A DNA stretch of 36,831 nucleotides from Elusimicrobiota bacterium (GCA_016196755.1 JACPXC010000021.1:1-36831); one strand, 5' to 3'. Shown: positions 16,464 to 24,356, counted from the first letter of the stretch. The notes: a model not told the origin generated them from the letters alone. Numbers and translations: made by a program.

Positions 16464-17705
16464 ATGACTTTCGACGCCCGCCGCGCCCGCGCCGACTTCC
16501 CGATCTTCAACCGCCGCGTCAACGGGAAGCCCCTGTCCTACCTCGACAACGCGGCCACCACCCAGAAGCCGGGCACGGTCATCAAGGCCCTGACCGCCTA
16601 CTACGAGCGCCACAACGCCAACATCCACCGCGGCGTGCATACCCTGGCCGAGGAGGCCGAGCGCTTAGTCGAGGAGTCGCGCGCCAAGGCCGCGCGCTTC
16701 ATCAACGCCGCCAAGCCCGAGAACATGGTCTTCACGCGCAACACGACCGAGGCCATCAACCTCGTGGCCCACGGCTGGGCCCGCAAGCACATGAAGGCCG
16801 GCACGGAGGTCCTGGTCACCGAGCTCGAGCACCACTCGAACCTGGTCCCCTGGCAGCTCCTGGCCCGCGACCGCGGCGTGCGCCTGCGCCAGGTCCCGGT
16901 CGACGCCCAAGGGCGGGTGACCGTCGAGGCCGCGCGCCGCACCATCACCCCGAAGACCCGGCTCTTCGCCTTCTCGGCCATGTCGAACGCGCTGGGCACG
17001 CTGACCCCGGTCAAGGAACTCGTCGACGTGGCCCACCAGAACGGCTCCCTGGCCTTAGTCGACGGCGCCCAGCGGGTGCCGCACCTCAAGACCGACGTCC
17101 AGGCCTGGGGCTGCGACTTCCTGGCCTTCTCCGGCCACAAGATGCTGGGACCGACCGGCGTCGGGTTCCTCTACGGCAAGCCCGAGGTCCTCGAGACGAT
17201 GGACCCCTTCCTGGGCGGCGGCGGGATGATCAACGAGGTCTGGTTCGAGCGCTCGACTTGGGGCCCCGTCCCCCAGCGCTTCGAGGCCGGCACGCCGGCC
17301 ATCGCCGACTGCGCGGCGTTCGGCGCCGCGGTCGACTACCTCGAGGCCTGCGGGCTCGAGGCGGTCCACGCCCACGAGATGGCCCTGACGGCCAAGCTGC
17401 TCGAGATTTTGCGCGCCGAGGAGGGCGTCACGGTCTATGGCCCCACGGACATCGCCGAGCGCGGGGGCGTGGTCTCCTTCAACATCGCCGGCGTGCACCC
17501 GCATGACGTCGGCCAGCTCTTCGACTCGGAGGGCGTGGCGGTGCGGGTCGGCCACCACTGCTGCCAGCCGCTCATGCGCAAGCTCCAGACCGGCGGCACG
17601 GCGCGCGCCAGCGTCTATCTCTACAACACCGAAGACGACATCGAGGCCTTCGCGCGCGGCCTCAAGAAGGTCATCAGCTTCTTTAAGGTGGGTGCCAAGG
17701 CATGA
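16464..17705 (+). CDS. sufS: Cysteine desulfurase SufS
   Basis: SufS is a PLP enzyme that removes sulfur from cysteine for Fe-S assembly. The 413 residues include YLDNAATTQKP, the PLP-stacking LEHHSNLVPWQ, DGAQRVPH, the PLP lysine Lys226 in FSGHKMLGPTG, and the catalytic loop RVGHHCCQPLM with Cys366; the following residue is an unusual second Cys where Ala is typical. The common HVSN before LGT is AMSN here. A strong AAGGAG lies in the preceding stop region. Its expected sulfur acceptor, SufU, is the next gene. Confidence 0.96.
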   Translation: MTFDARRARADFPIFNRRVNGKPLSYLDNAATTQKPGTVIKALTAYYERHNANIHRGVHTLAEEAERLVEESRAKAARFINAAKPENMVFTRNTTEAINLVAHGWARKHMKAGTEVLVTELEHHSNLVPWQLLARDRGVRLRQVPVDAQGRVTVEAARRTITPKTRLFAFSAMSNALGTLTPVKELVDVAHQNGSLALVDGAQRVPHLKTDVQAWGCDFLAFSGHKMLGPTGVGFLYGKPEVLETMDPFLGGGGMINEVWFERSTWGPVPQRFEAGTPAIADCAAFGAAVDYLEACGLEAVHAHEMALTAKLLEILRAEEGVTVYGPTDIAERGGVVSFNIAGVHPHDVGQLFDSEGVAVRVGHHCCQPLMRKLQTGGTARASVYLYNTEDDIEAFARGLKKVISFFKVGAKA

Positions 17706-18553
17706 GCGCCGAGCTGGACGCGGAGAAGGCGTCCGACGCCGAGCTCCAAGAGCTCTACCACGACGTGCTGGTCGATTACTACAAGGACACGGCCCGTCAG
17801 GGCAGGCTCGACCCCCACGACGTCCGCGCCCACGGCGTCAACCCGGTCTGCGGCGACGAGGTGGAGCTGACCCTCCGCCTCAAGGACGGCAAGGTCGACG
17901 CGGTGCGCTACGGCGGGCAGGGCTGCGTCATCAGCCGGGCCTCCACGGCGATGATGACCGAGGCCCTGGAAGGCGGTACCCTGGCCGACGCGCGCGCCAT
18001 GGCGCTGGCCTTCAAGGCCTTCATGACCGCGGGCGCGCCGCCCGAGAGCCTGCCCGAGAAGCTCTCCGAGTCGGCCGCGCTGGCCGGCGTGCGCAAGTTC
18101 CCGCTGCGGGTCAAGTGCGCGATGCTGGGCTGGAACACCCTGCTCCGCGGTCTCGACGATCTCTCCAAGGGCGGCCACGACGCGGAGTACCAGGACACCC
18201 CCATATGCCAGACCGGCGCACAGAGGAAAGACATGGTCACCTTCAAGCAGATCGGCGACGCGGTCGGCCCGATCAAGGATCCTGAGATCCACGTCTCGGT
18301 GGCGGAGCTCGGGCTCATCTACGGCGCGGAGATAAAGCCCTCCGACGCCGGTCCGGGCACTCGCGTCAAGCTCATCATGAGCCTGACTTCCCCGGCCTGC
18401 CCGTACGGCCCGATGCTCCTGGCCTCGGTGCACGGGGCCTTGGCCAAGATCCCGGGCGTCCGGGACGTCGACGTCGACCTCTCCTTCGTGCCGACCTGGG
18501 ACCCGCGCACGATGGCCAGCGAAGAGGCCAAGGACCAGTTAGGGATATTCTGA
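17702..18553 (+). CDS. SufU-DUF59 (SufT/MIP18-like) fusion protein
   Basis: Residues about 12-165 form SufU, the zinc-dependent sulfur acceptor for SufS. The zinc ligands are Cys50 and Asp52 (NPVCGDEV), Cys75 (GQGCVISRAS) and Cys139 (RVKCAMLGW), as in Bacillus SufU. Residues about 178-283 are a DUF59/MIP18 domain (IKDPEIHVSVAELGLIY, TSPACPYG), a family (SufT, PaaD) linked to Fe-S maturation or delivery. The two parts are one frame. An internal ATG (18233) with AGAGGA five bases upstream could also produce the DUF59 domain alone. The start overlaps the sufS stop (ATGA) and the stop overlaps rrf2 (TGATG). Confidence 0.92.
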   Translation: MSAELDAEKASDAELQELYHDVLVDYYKDTARQGRLDPHDVRAHGVNPVCGDEVELTLRLKDGKVDAVRYGGQGCVISRASTAMMTEALEGGTLADARAMALAFKAFMTAGAPPESLPEKLSESAALAGVRKFPLRVKCAMLGWNTLLRGLDDLSKGGHDAEYQDTPICQTGAQRKDMVTFKQIGDAVGPIKDPEIHVSVAELGLIYGAEIKPSDAGPGTRVKLIMSLTSPACPYGPMLLASVHGALAKIPGVRDVDVDLSFVPTWDPRTMASEEAKDQLGIF

Positions 18554-19020
18554 TGCTGCGCATAGGCTCCTCCGTCGAGTACGCGATGCGCATCATGGTG
18601 CGCCTGGCCGGCCAGGCCGAGGCCGGGACGCTGTCGGCCGAGCGGCTGAGCGCCTTGGAGAACGTGCCGCGCGACTACGTGGACCAGCTCCTCCAGCGCC
18701 TGCGCCGGGCGGGACTCATCGAGAGTCGTCGCGGCGCCCAGGGCGGCTACCGGCTGGCCGGGGCTCCGCGGCAGATCACCATAGGCCGGATCGTGAAGGC
18801 GGTCGACGAGGGCGTCTTCGAGGGCGTCTGCGACAAATACTCCGCCGGCCAGGCTCAGTGCTCGCACGTGGACGGCTGCGGCATCCGACCGGTCTGGGAG
18901 CGGCTGGGCCTCATCGTCGAGGACTACCTCGACAAGGTCTCGCTGGCCGAGCTCCTGGAGCCCGAGACGGGCGTCAGCGCCCGCGTGGCCCATCTCTTCG
19001 GCGAGAGCCTCGCCAGGTAG
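18553..19020 (+). CDS. Rrf2-family transcriptional regulator (IscR/SufR-like)
   Basis: The 155-residue protein has the Rrf2 winged helix: VEYAMRIMVRLA, then LLQRLRRAGLIESRRGAQGGYRLA (recognition helix and wing, about 45-69). Three cysteines, Cys93, Cys103 and Cys109 (VCDKYS, QCSHVDGC), occupy the place of the IscR cluster ligands (92, 98, 104), though with wider first spacing. An Fe-S sensing repressor of its own suf operon is the natural inference, with GATAC-N6-GTATC at 11763 as a possible site. It is coupled to the SufU fusion by TGATG. Confidence 0.9.
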   Translation: MLRIGSSVEYAMRIMVRLAGQAEAGTLSAERLSALENVPRDYVDQLLQRLRRAGLIESRRGAQGGYRLAGAPRQITIGRIVKAVDEGVFEGVCDKYSAGQAQCSHVDGCGIRPVWERLGLIVEDYLDKVSLAELLEPETGVSARVAHLFGESLAR

Positions 19021-19022
19021 CC

Positions 19023-19850
19023 TTGGCCAAGAACGCCGACCTGCACTGCCATTCCCGCCGTTCGGACGGCTCGCTCGAGCCCGCCGAGGTGGTGCGCCGC
19101 GCGCATAAGGCGGGGATCGCCCTGCTCGTGCTCTCCGACCACGATTCGGTCTCGGGCTTCCCCGAGGCCCGCGTGGAGGCCGCCCGCCTGGGCATGGATT
19201 TCGCCTGCGGCATCGAGATCAACACCGGCGAAGCCGACGGAGTGCATGTCCTGGGCTACGGCTTCGACCCGTATTCGGCCGTTCTGGCCGGCCGGCTCGA
19301 GGAGTTCCGCGCCCGACGCGAGCGCCGCGCGGGCATCATCGTCGAGCGCCTCAACGCCCTGGGCGTCGAGCTGACCCTCGAGGAGGTGCGCGGGGAGTCG
19401 ACCGAGACCCTCGGCCGCCCGCACGTGGCCGACGCCTTGCGCCGAAAGAAGCTCGTGAAGGACCGGGCCGAGGCGTTCAAGCGCTACCTGGTCCCAGGCG
19501 CAGCCGCCTACGTCGCGCCGATGGGGCCGACCGTGGCCGAAGCTATCGCGGCCATCAAGGGCGCCGGCGGCTGGGCCTCGCTGGCCCATCCCGGCACCGT
19601 CAAGCGCGACATCGACCTAGCGCCTTGGGTGGAGCAGGGTCTCGAGGGCATCGAGGCCTACTACAAGGCCCACACCGGCCCCCAGATCGACCGCTTCCTC
19701 GAGGCCGCCAAGCGCTTCGGCCTGCTGGCCACCGGCGGCTCCGATTTCCACGGGCCCGGCACCGGCCGCGAGGACCTAGGGGGGGTCGAGATCCCCGACG
19801 CCGAGCTGGCCGTCCTGCGTGAACGCCTGCGCGTGGCGGCGCCGGCATGA
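19023..19850 (+). CDS. PHP-domain phosphoesterase (YciV/RNase AM-like)
   Basis: The 275-residue protein opens with ADLHCHSRRSDGSLEP and LVLSDHDSVSGFPEA, the first metal-binding motifs of the PHP superfamily. GIEINT, SLAHPGT and the C-terminal GGSDFHGP complete the trinuclear site. The length and order match the YciV/TrpH group, which includes the 5'-3' exonuclease RNase AM and nucleotide phosphoesterases; the substrate is not decidable here. No ATG or GTG exists at the right place, so TTG 19023, two bases after the rrf2 stop, is taken as start. The stop overlaps the next gene (ATGA). Confidence 0.85.
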   Translation: MAKNADLHCHSRRSDGSLEPAEVVRRAHKAGIALLVLSDHDSVSGFPEARVEAARLGMDFACGIEINTGEADGVHVLGYGFDPYSAVLAGRLEEFRARRERRAGIIVERLNALGVELTLEEVRGESTETLGRPHVADALRRKKLVKDRAEAFKRYLVPGAAAYVAPMGPTVAEAIAAIKGAGGWASLAHPGTVKRDIDLAPWVEQGLEGIEAYYKAHTGPQIDRFLEAAKRFGLLATGGSDFHGPGTGREDLGGVEIPDAELAVLRERLRVAAPA

Positions 19851-20560
19851 GGCTGATCGCGCATCGCGGGGCCTCGGGCACCCACCCCGAGAACACCATG
19901 GCCGCCTTCCGCGCGGCCTGGGACGCCGGGGTCCGGGCCATCGAGTTCGACGTCCAGCGCGCCAAGGACGGCGCCCTGGTAGTCGTCCATGACAACGAAC
20001 TCAAGCGCACCTCCGGCGACTCGCGGGCGGTGCGCGAGCTGACGCTGGCCGAGCTGCAGGGCCTCGACGCCGGGGGGTGGTTCGACGCGCGCTTCCGCGG
20101 CGAACGGATCCCCACGCTCGAGGAATTGGCCGACGCAGCACCTGCCGACTGCGAGCTCCAGCTCGAGATCAAGCAGGCCGAGCCTCCTTACGCCGGGATC
20201 GAACGGGCCGTGAAGGCCTTCCTGGACGCCCGGCCGGCCGTCAAGGCGCGCACGGTCGTCTCGAGCTTCCATCACGACACCCTGCGCGCGCTGCGCGAGC
20301 TCGACTCCGCCGTCCGTATCGGGCTCCTGCCCGGCCGCATGCCCCTGGAGCCCGCCTTCGCGCTGGCCGCCGAGTTGGGGGCGGAGTCCATCCACGTGAA
20401 CCTCGAGCGCCTGAGCGCCGACTGGACGGCGCGCGCGCGCGCGGCGGGCGTCAAGCTCCTAGCTTATACTATCCTCACCGAAGAGCACGTCCGCCGGGCG
20501 GCCGAGCTCGGGGCCGACGGCGTGTTCTCGAACTTCCCTCACTTCAAGGTGCCCGCATGA
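19847..20560 (+). CDS. Glycerophosphodiester phosphodiesterase
   Basis: The enzyme hydrolyses glycerophosphodiesters to glycerol-3-phosphate and an alcohol. The 237-residue TIM-barrel shows the catalytic HRGASGTHPENT (His6, Arg7, Glu15), IEFDVQRAKDGALVVVHDN (the metal residues and catalytic His) and LEIKQ. Near the C-terminus come LLAYTIL and LGADGVFSNFPH, as in UgpQ. No signal peptide is visible, so it is cytoplasmic, nearer UgpQ than periplasmic GlpQ. It overlaps both neighbours by ATGA. Confidence 0.93.
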   Translation: MRLIAHRGASGTHPENTMAAFRAAWDAGVRAIEFDVQRAKDGALVVVHDNELKRTSGDSRAVRELTLAELQGLDAGGWFDARFRGERIPTLEELADAAPADCELQLEIKQAEPPYAGIERAVKAFLDARPAVKARTVVSSFHHDTLRALRELDSAVRIGLLPGRMPLEPAFALAAELGAESIHVNLERLSADWTARARAAGVKLLAYTILTEEHVRRAAELGADGVFSNFPHFKVPA

Positions 20561-21612
20561 GCCGCAAGCGCTTCCCCGACGCCACCCCCGCCCAGCTCGA
20601 CGCCGAGGCCGACCGGCTGGCCGACGCCGGCCTGGCCGAGCTAGGCTATCAGGAGCCCGAGCTCGAGCGCCTGGCCAAGCTGACCTGGCGCATCAACGGC
20701 CTCAAGCGCGCGACCAAGGCCGTCATCCCCGCGCATGTCTACCAGCGCGCCGAGATCGTCAAGGGCGTGGCGGACTTCGTCGGCGACAGCTACAAGCTGG
20801 CCAAGGACTGCGCCGCGGTCTCGGCCGAGCGGATCGTCTTCTGCGGCGTGCGCTTCATGGCCGAGACCGCCAAGATCCTCAATCCCGCCAAGGAGGTCCT
20901 CCTTCCGGCCAAGGAGGCCGGCTGCTCGCTGGCCGACTCCATCACGGCCAAGGACCTGCGCGCCCTCAAGGCCCGCCATCCGGGGGTGCCGGTGGTCAGC
21001 TACATCAACACCACGGCCGCCGTGAAGGCCGAGAGCGACGTCATCGTGACCAGCGCCAACGCCAAGAAGATCCTGGCCTGGATGTACGAGCGCCACCGCA
21101 AGGTCATCTTCGCCCCCGACGCCTACATGGCCCGCAACCTGGCCCGCGAGCTCGGCAAGGAGGTCGGGCGCGACATGGTGGTCTGGGACGGCAAGTGCAT
21201 CGTCCACGAGAACTTCGACGCGGGGGCGGTGACGCTCTACCGGCGGATGTATCCCGGCGTCGAGATCCTGGCCCATGCCGAGTGCTCGCCGGCCCTGGTC
21301 CAGTCGGTGGACTTCGTCGGCGGCACCGGCGACATGATCAAGCGCGTCAAGGAGTCCAAGGCCCCGGCCTTCATGCTGGTCACCGAGTGCGGCCTGGGCG
21401 ACTACGCCCGGACGGTCCTGCCCCAGAAGAAGTTCATCCCGATGTGCCGGCTCTGTCCGCACATGCGCGCCACCGAGCTCGAGCGCATCCTCCTGGCGCT
21501 CGAGGACCCCCAGCCGTCCCAGCGCATCGAGGTTCCGGCGGCCGTGGCGGCCGCGGCCAAGCGCTCGATCGAGCGCATGTTCGAGATCGCCGAGGACCGG
21601 GCGACGTACTAG
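20557..21612 (+). CDS. nadA: Quinolinate synthase NadA
   Basis: NadA condenses iminoaspartate with dihydroxyacetone phosphate using a [4Fe-4S] cluster, in de novo NAD synthesis. The three cluster cysteines are present: Cys123 (EAGCSLADS), Cys243 (AHAECSPALV) and Cys297 or Cys300 (MCRLCPHM). FMAETAKIL and VSYINTTAAVKAESD are further family motifs. Length (351) is normal. nadB and nadC are not in the window. Its position at the end of the suf gene run is meaningful, because the product needs the cluster that run builds. Only four bases separate it from the convergent folD, with no terminator. Confidence 0.95.
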   Translation: MSRKRFPDATPAQLDAEADRLADAGLAELGYQEPELERLAKLTWRINGLKRATKAVIPAHVYQRAEIVKGVADFVGDSYKLAKDCAAVSAERIVFCGVRFMAETAKILNPAKEVLLPAKEAGCSLADSITAKDLRALKARHPGVPVVSYINTTAAVKAESDVIVTSANAKKILAWMYERHRKVIFAPDAYMARNLARELGKEVGRDMVVWDGKCIVHENFDAGAVTLYRRMYPGVEILAHAECSPALVQSVDFVGGTGDMIKRVKESKAPAFMLVTECGLGDYARTVLPQKKFIPMCRLCPHMRATELERILLALEDPQPSQRIEVPAAVAAAAKRSIERMFEIAEDRATY

Positions 21613-21616
21613 CCGG

Positions 21617-22504
21617 TCAGCCCAGGGTCTTCTTGGTCCGGCGCTCGGCGGCCAGCACCGTGTTGTAGAGCAGGAAGGTGACGGTCAGCGGTCCCACCCC
21701 GCCGACCACCGGGGTCAGCCAGGCCGCGCGCTTGGCGGCGCCCTCGGCGTCGATGTCGCCCACGATGCGCCCGTCGATCGCGTTGACTCCGGCGTCGACG
21801 ACGACGGCGCCGGCCTTCACCCATGAGCCCTTGACCAGACCGGGCCGTCCCATGGCGCAGACCAGGATGTCCGCCGAGGAGACCAGGTCCTTCAAGTCCT
21901 GGGAGCGCGAGTGGCAGAGCGTGACCGTGGCGTCGAGGCAGGAGAGGAGGTGGGCGGTCGGCCGGCCCACGATGCTCGAGCGCCCGAGGACGACGGCGCG
22001 GCGCCCGGCGGGGTCGATCTTGGTCTCGCGGACCAGGTGGGCGATGGCGTAGGCGGTGCAGGGCGCCAGGACGGCGGCCTTCTTGATCTCGTCCCAGGAC
22101 TTTTGGGCGTAGAAGCGCCCGGCGTTCTGGGGGGTGACGCCCTCGACGTCCTTCTCGGCCGGGATGTGCTCGACGATCCTGCCCGCGTCGAGCGGCTCGG
22201 GGACCGGGAGGTCGAGGACGATGCCGTCGACGTCGGCGTTCTGGCCGAGGGCCGCGATGAGCCGAGCCACCTTGGCCTCGGAGGTCCCGGCGGGCAGGGA
22301 CTCGACGGTGGTCTCGAAGCCCGCCTCCCGGCAGGCCTCGAGCTTCTTGCGCAGGAATACCTGGGCGCCGGCGTCTCCGCCGACGGCGACGATGGCCAGC
22401 ATCGGCGGCACGCCGCGCTTCTCGGCCAGGGCCTGGGCGCGGAGTTTGATCTCGCGGCGGAGCTTCTCGGCGAGCGGCAGTCCGCTCAGGGGCTTGGCCT
22501 TCAT
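21617..22504 (-). CDS. folD: FolD-like methylenetetrahydrofolate dehydrogenase/cyclohydrolase with altered active site
   Basis: The 295-residue protein follows FolD throughout: SLPAGTSEAKVARLIAAL, KDVEGVTPQNAGRF, VVLGRSSIVGRPTAHLL (NADP site), ATVTLCHSRS and GGVGPLTVTFLL. Against E. coli or human FolD, the catalytic lysine is kept (Lys54), but Tyr50 is Phe, Gln98 is Asp (VLDLP for VQLP) and Asp121 is Glu (KDVEG for KDVDG). The usual TPVPGG is TPVVGG. These residues serve cyclohydrolase chemistry and folate binding, so activity may be shifted or reduced. The ATG overlaps the stop of the reductase gene upstream (ATGA). Confidence 0.88.
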   Translation of the reverse strand: MKAKPLSGLPLAEKLRREIKLRAQALAEKRGVPPMLAIVAVGGDAGAQVFLRKKLEACREAGFETTVESLPAGTSEAKVARLIAALGQNADVDGIVLDLPVPEPLDAGRIVEHIPAEKDVEGVTPQNAGRFYAQKSWDEIKKAAVLAPCTAYAIAHLVRETKIDPAGRRAVVLGRSSIVGRPTAHLLSCLDATVTLCHSRSQDLKDLVSSADILVCAMGRPGLVKGSWVKAGAVVVDAGVNAIDGRIVGDIDAEGAAKRAAWLTPVVGGVGPLTVTFLLYNTVLAAERRTKKTLG

Positions 22505-23430
22505 ATAAGGGAAGCCTCCAGGCGCTTCACCGAGGCCCAGAGGGTCTCGAGGGTCGGGACGGGCACGCGCTTGCGGCGCGCGGCGCGCACCAAGGGGCCG
22601 AGCAGGACGTCGGCCTCGGTGCGCCGGCCGGCGGCCAGGTCCTGGATCATCGAGTTCATCTGGTCGGGGACGGCCCGGCAGCCGGCCAGCACGCCCCGGG
22701 CCGTCATCTCGGGGTAGGGCTCGTGGCCAGCGGCCGCCGCGGCCGCGCGGGCCTCGGCCATGGTGCGCAGGGTCAACTCCTTGAGGGCGGGGTCCGACAC
22801 CAGCGCGCCGTTGGAGCGCCGGGTCAGGGCCGCGATCGGGTTCACCGCCGCGTTGTAGATGAGCTTGGTCCAGAGCAGGCGGGCCTCGTCGCGCTTGAGA
22901 TGGACGGTCCAGCCGGCGCGGCGCAGGAGCCGGGCGGCTTGGCGGGCGGCCGCGCGGTTCTCTCGGGTCTCGGCCAGCCATACCAGCGTGCCGCCGGCGT
23001 GACGGACCGATCGGGGGCCCAGCCGCATCGCGGCGAAATAGGCCGAGCCCAGGACCAGGCGGCGCCCTCCGACGGCGCGCTTGAGGGCGGCTTCGTGGCC
23101 TACGCCGTTGAGGAGGCTGACGACAGGGGTGTCGGGCCCGGCGGCCTTCCTCGCGGCCGGTAGGGCTCGCGCCAGGTCCGAGGCTTTGACGCAGACGAAG
23201 ACCGCGGCGCACTCCCCGGTCGGGCGGGAAGACAGGGTCTTGAGGCCGCGCACCCTGGAGGAGCGCCCCGTGGGACGCGTCAGCGACAAGCCCGTGCGGC
23301 CAAGCGCAGCCGCGTCGGCCGGCCGGCGGCCCGCCACGCGGACGTCCAAGCCGGCCCGGACCAGGGAGGCCGCCAGCACGCCGCCCACCGCTCCGGGACC
23401 CACGACGGCCGTCCAGGCTTTCTGCCGCAT
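22501..23430 (-). CDS. Ketopantoate reductase-family protein (PanE/ApbA)
   Basis: PanE reduces ketopantoate to pantoate with NADPH for coenzyme A synthesis. The 309-residue protein has the Rossmann motif GPGAVGGVLAASL (residues 11-23), CVKASD with the conserved Lys, and SLLNGVGHE. The C-terminal helical domain has LWTKLIYNAAVNPIAAL (catalytic Lys, Asn) and NSMIQDLAAGRRTEADVLLG. All expected residues are visible, though ApbA-family paralogues can use other 2-oxoacids. It is coupled to folD downstream. A terminator separates it from the small gene upstream. Confidence 0.88.
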   Translation of the reverse strand: MRQKAWTAVVGPGAVGGVLAASLVRAGLDVRVAGRRPADAAALGRTGLSLTRPTGRSSRVRGLKTLSSRPTGECAAVFVCVKASDLARALPAARKAAGPDTPVVSLLNGVGHEAALKRAVGGRRLVLGSAYFAAMRLGPRSVRHAGGTLVWLAETRENRAAARQAARLLRRAGWTVHLKRDEARLLWTKLIYNAAVNPIAALTRRSNGALVSDPALKELTLRTMAEARAAAAAAGHEPYPEMTARGVLAGCRAVPDQMNSMIQDLAAGRRTEADVLLGPLVRAARRKRVPVPTLETLWASVKRLEASLI

Positions 23431-23445
23431 GTCTCGACTCTACCA

Positions 23446-23480
23446 AAAAAGACGAAGCCCGGCGGCTTTCGCCGCCGGGC
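23446..23480 (-). terminator. Rho-independent terminator after the small repeat protein gene
   Basis: A perfect 10-bp GC-rich stem, GCCCGGCGGC (23457-23466) and GCCGCCGGGC (23471-23480), has a 4-base loop. Read on the minus strand it is followed after about seven bases by TTTTTT. It terminates the leftward gene at 23530-23751, just before panE begins. Confidence 0.85.
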
Positions 23481-23529
23481 CTTATCCGGAAGAGCCCAGG
23501 ACAGGGCCTGGAGCCTTCCTAGGGCACTC

Positions 23530-23751
23530 TTAGGCGTTCACCATCTTCGCCATCGAGATGTCGCCCTGCTTGTCGAGGAAGTACAGGTAGCCCGGCTCCT
23601 TCTTCAGGCCGACCTTCAGGACCTTGGTCGGCTTCCCGCCGGCCTTGCCGCCGCGGGCCATCTTCGCCCGGGAGATGTCGCCCTGCTTGTCGATGTAGTA
23701 CAGGAACCCGGCTTCGCGCTTCACGCCGCACTTCTGGACCTTCTTGGCCAT
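23530..23751 (-). CDS. 73-residue protein made of two 28-residue repeats
   Basis: Residues 4-31 and 43-70 are tandem copies sharing about 19 of 28 positions. The common core is K-E-x-G-(F/Y)-L-Y-(Y/F)-(I/L)-D-K-Q-G-D-I-S-x-A-K-M, and the two copies are joined by a basic GGKAGGKPT linker. The DNA of the repeats is also similar, so the duplication is recent or conserved. The alternating aromatic/hydrophobic pattern suggests small beta units; the charge is strongly basic. I do not know a function. AAGGAG lies nine bases before the ATG. A candidate promoter (23827-23855) and a good terminator make it a monocistronic gene, often a sign of high expression. Confidence 0.8.
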   Translation of the reverse strand: MAKKVQKCGVKREAGFLYYIDKQGDISRAKMARGGKAGGKPTKVLKVGLKKEPGYLYFLDKQGDISMAKMVNA

Positions 23752-23826
23752 TTGATCGCTCTCCTTTTTAAGGCGCCCCGAGGATTTCTCGACGGGCCTC
23801 CGACGACGTTTTCGTCCTACGCCCCA

Positions 23827-23855
23827 AGAATACCAAAGCGCCCGTCGGGAAGCAA
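23827..23855 (-). promoter_or_regulatory. Candidate promoter of the small repeat protein gene
   Basis: On the minus strand TTGCTT (23855-23850) and TATTCT (23832-23827) are 17 bases apart, giving a leader of about 70 bases before the ATG at 23751. Confidence 0.5.
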
Positions 23856-23862
23856 GGGTTTT

Positions 23863-23882
23863 CTCGTCGGGGCCCCGACGAG
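23863..23882. promoter_or_regulatory. 20-bp perfect palindrome, possible operator
   Basis: CTCGTCGGGG is followed directly by its reverse complement CCCCGACGAG. It ends eight bases before the -35 box of the repeat-protein promoter and lies 28 bases beyond the HTH gene's stop. There is no T-run on either side. A further copy of one half (CTCGTCGGGG) occurs inside the end of the HTH coding region, near 23941-23950. Confidence 0.5.
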
Positions 23883-23910
23883 GGAATGCGGGCTTCCTAT
23901 ATATAGGAAG

Positions 23911-24168
23911 CTACTTGGTCTTGAACAGGGGGATCTGGCTCTCGTCGGGGCGGAGGATCAGCTGCTCTTTGAGCCACTGGTCCACGAGGGCCTTGGAGAA
24001 CCGGTATTGCCGGCCGATGCGGGAGGCCGGGACCTTCTTCTGGCGGATGAGGTTGTAGATCTTCGAGCGGCCCATGCTCAGGTAGAGGGCCAGGGTCTTG
24101 ATATCCATGACCTCCGGCGGAGGGCCTACGAGCTGCTTGCGGGGGGCACGGCGCTTTTTTCGAGCCAT
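23911..24168 (-). CDS. Excisionase-type helix-turn-helix DNA-binding protein (HTH_17)
   Basis: The 85-residue protein has a basic N-terminus (ARKKRRAPRK) and a MerR/excisionase-like winged helix: MDIKTLALYLSMGRSKIYNLI, KKVPASRIGRQYRFSKALVDQWL (about 21-67). Such proteins bind DNA as recombination directionality factors or as small regulators. No integrase or phage gene is nearby, so a regulatory role is as likely as an excisionase one. It lies next to a perfect palindrome that could be its site. The start is ATG 24168, with a purine-rich AGGAAG upstream and its own promoter. Confidence 0.8.
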   Translation of the reverse strand: MARKKRRAPRKQLVGPPPEVMDIKTLALYLSMGRSKIYNLIRQKKVPASRIGRQYRFSKALVDQWLKEQLILRPDESQIPLFKTK

Positions 24169-24191
24169 CTTCTATCGCTTCCTGTACTGAA

Positions 24192-24220
24192 ATTGTGCGT
24201 TATGTGTTATCTGTTGTCAA
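24192..24220 (-). promoter_or_regulatory. Promoter of the HTH gene
   Basis: On the minus strand a consensus TTGACA (24220-24215) is followed 17 bases later by CACAAT (24197-24192). The predicted start, near 24185, gives a 17-base leader. The surrounding 24170-24280 is AT-rich relative to the window. Confidence 0.6.
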
Positions 24221-24326
24221 GAGTACTTGGGCTAGACCTGCTCCCGCACTATCTGCTAGAGTACGGCGTCGTTAATCCGCGAGGTCCCCGGAGGCCGAAC
24301 CGGCCGCCGGCCGGCAATCCGTTGTC

Positions 24327-24356
24327 TTGTGGAAGGCCGCCTCCATTTGGTAGAAT
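24327..24356 (+). promoter_or_regulatory. Candidate promoter of the rpsF operon
   Basis: TTGTGG (24327-24332) and TAGAAT (24351-24356) are 18 bases apart. Transcription from it would begin at about 24363, one or two bases before the rpsF ATG at 24365. Alternatively the AGGG at 24357-24360 is a weak ribosome binding site served by a promoter further upstream. The interval 24221-24326 shows no gene. Confidence 0.45.
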
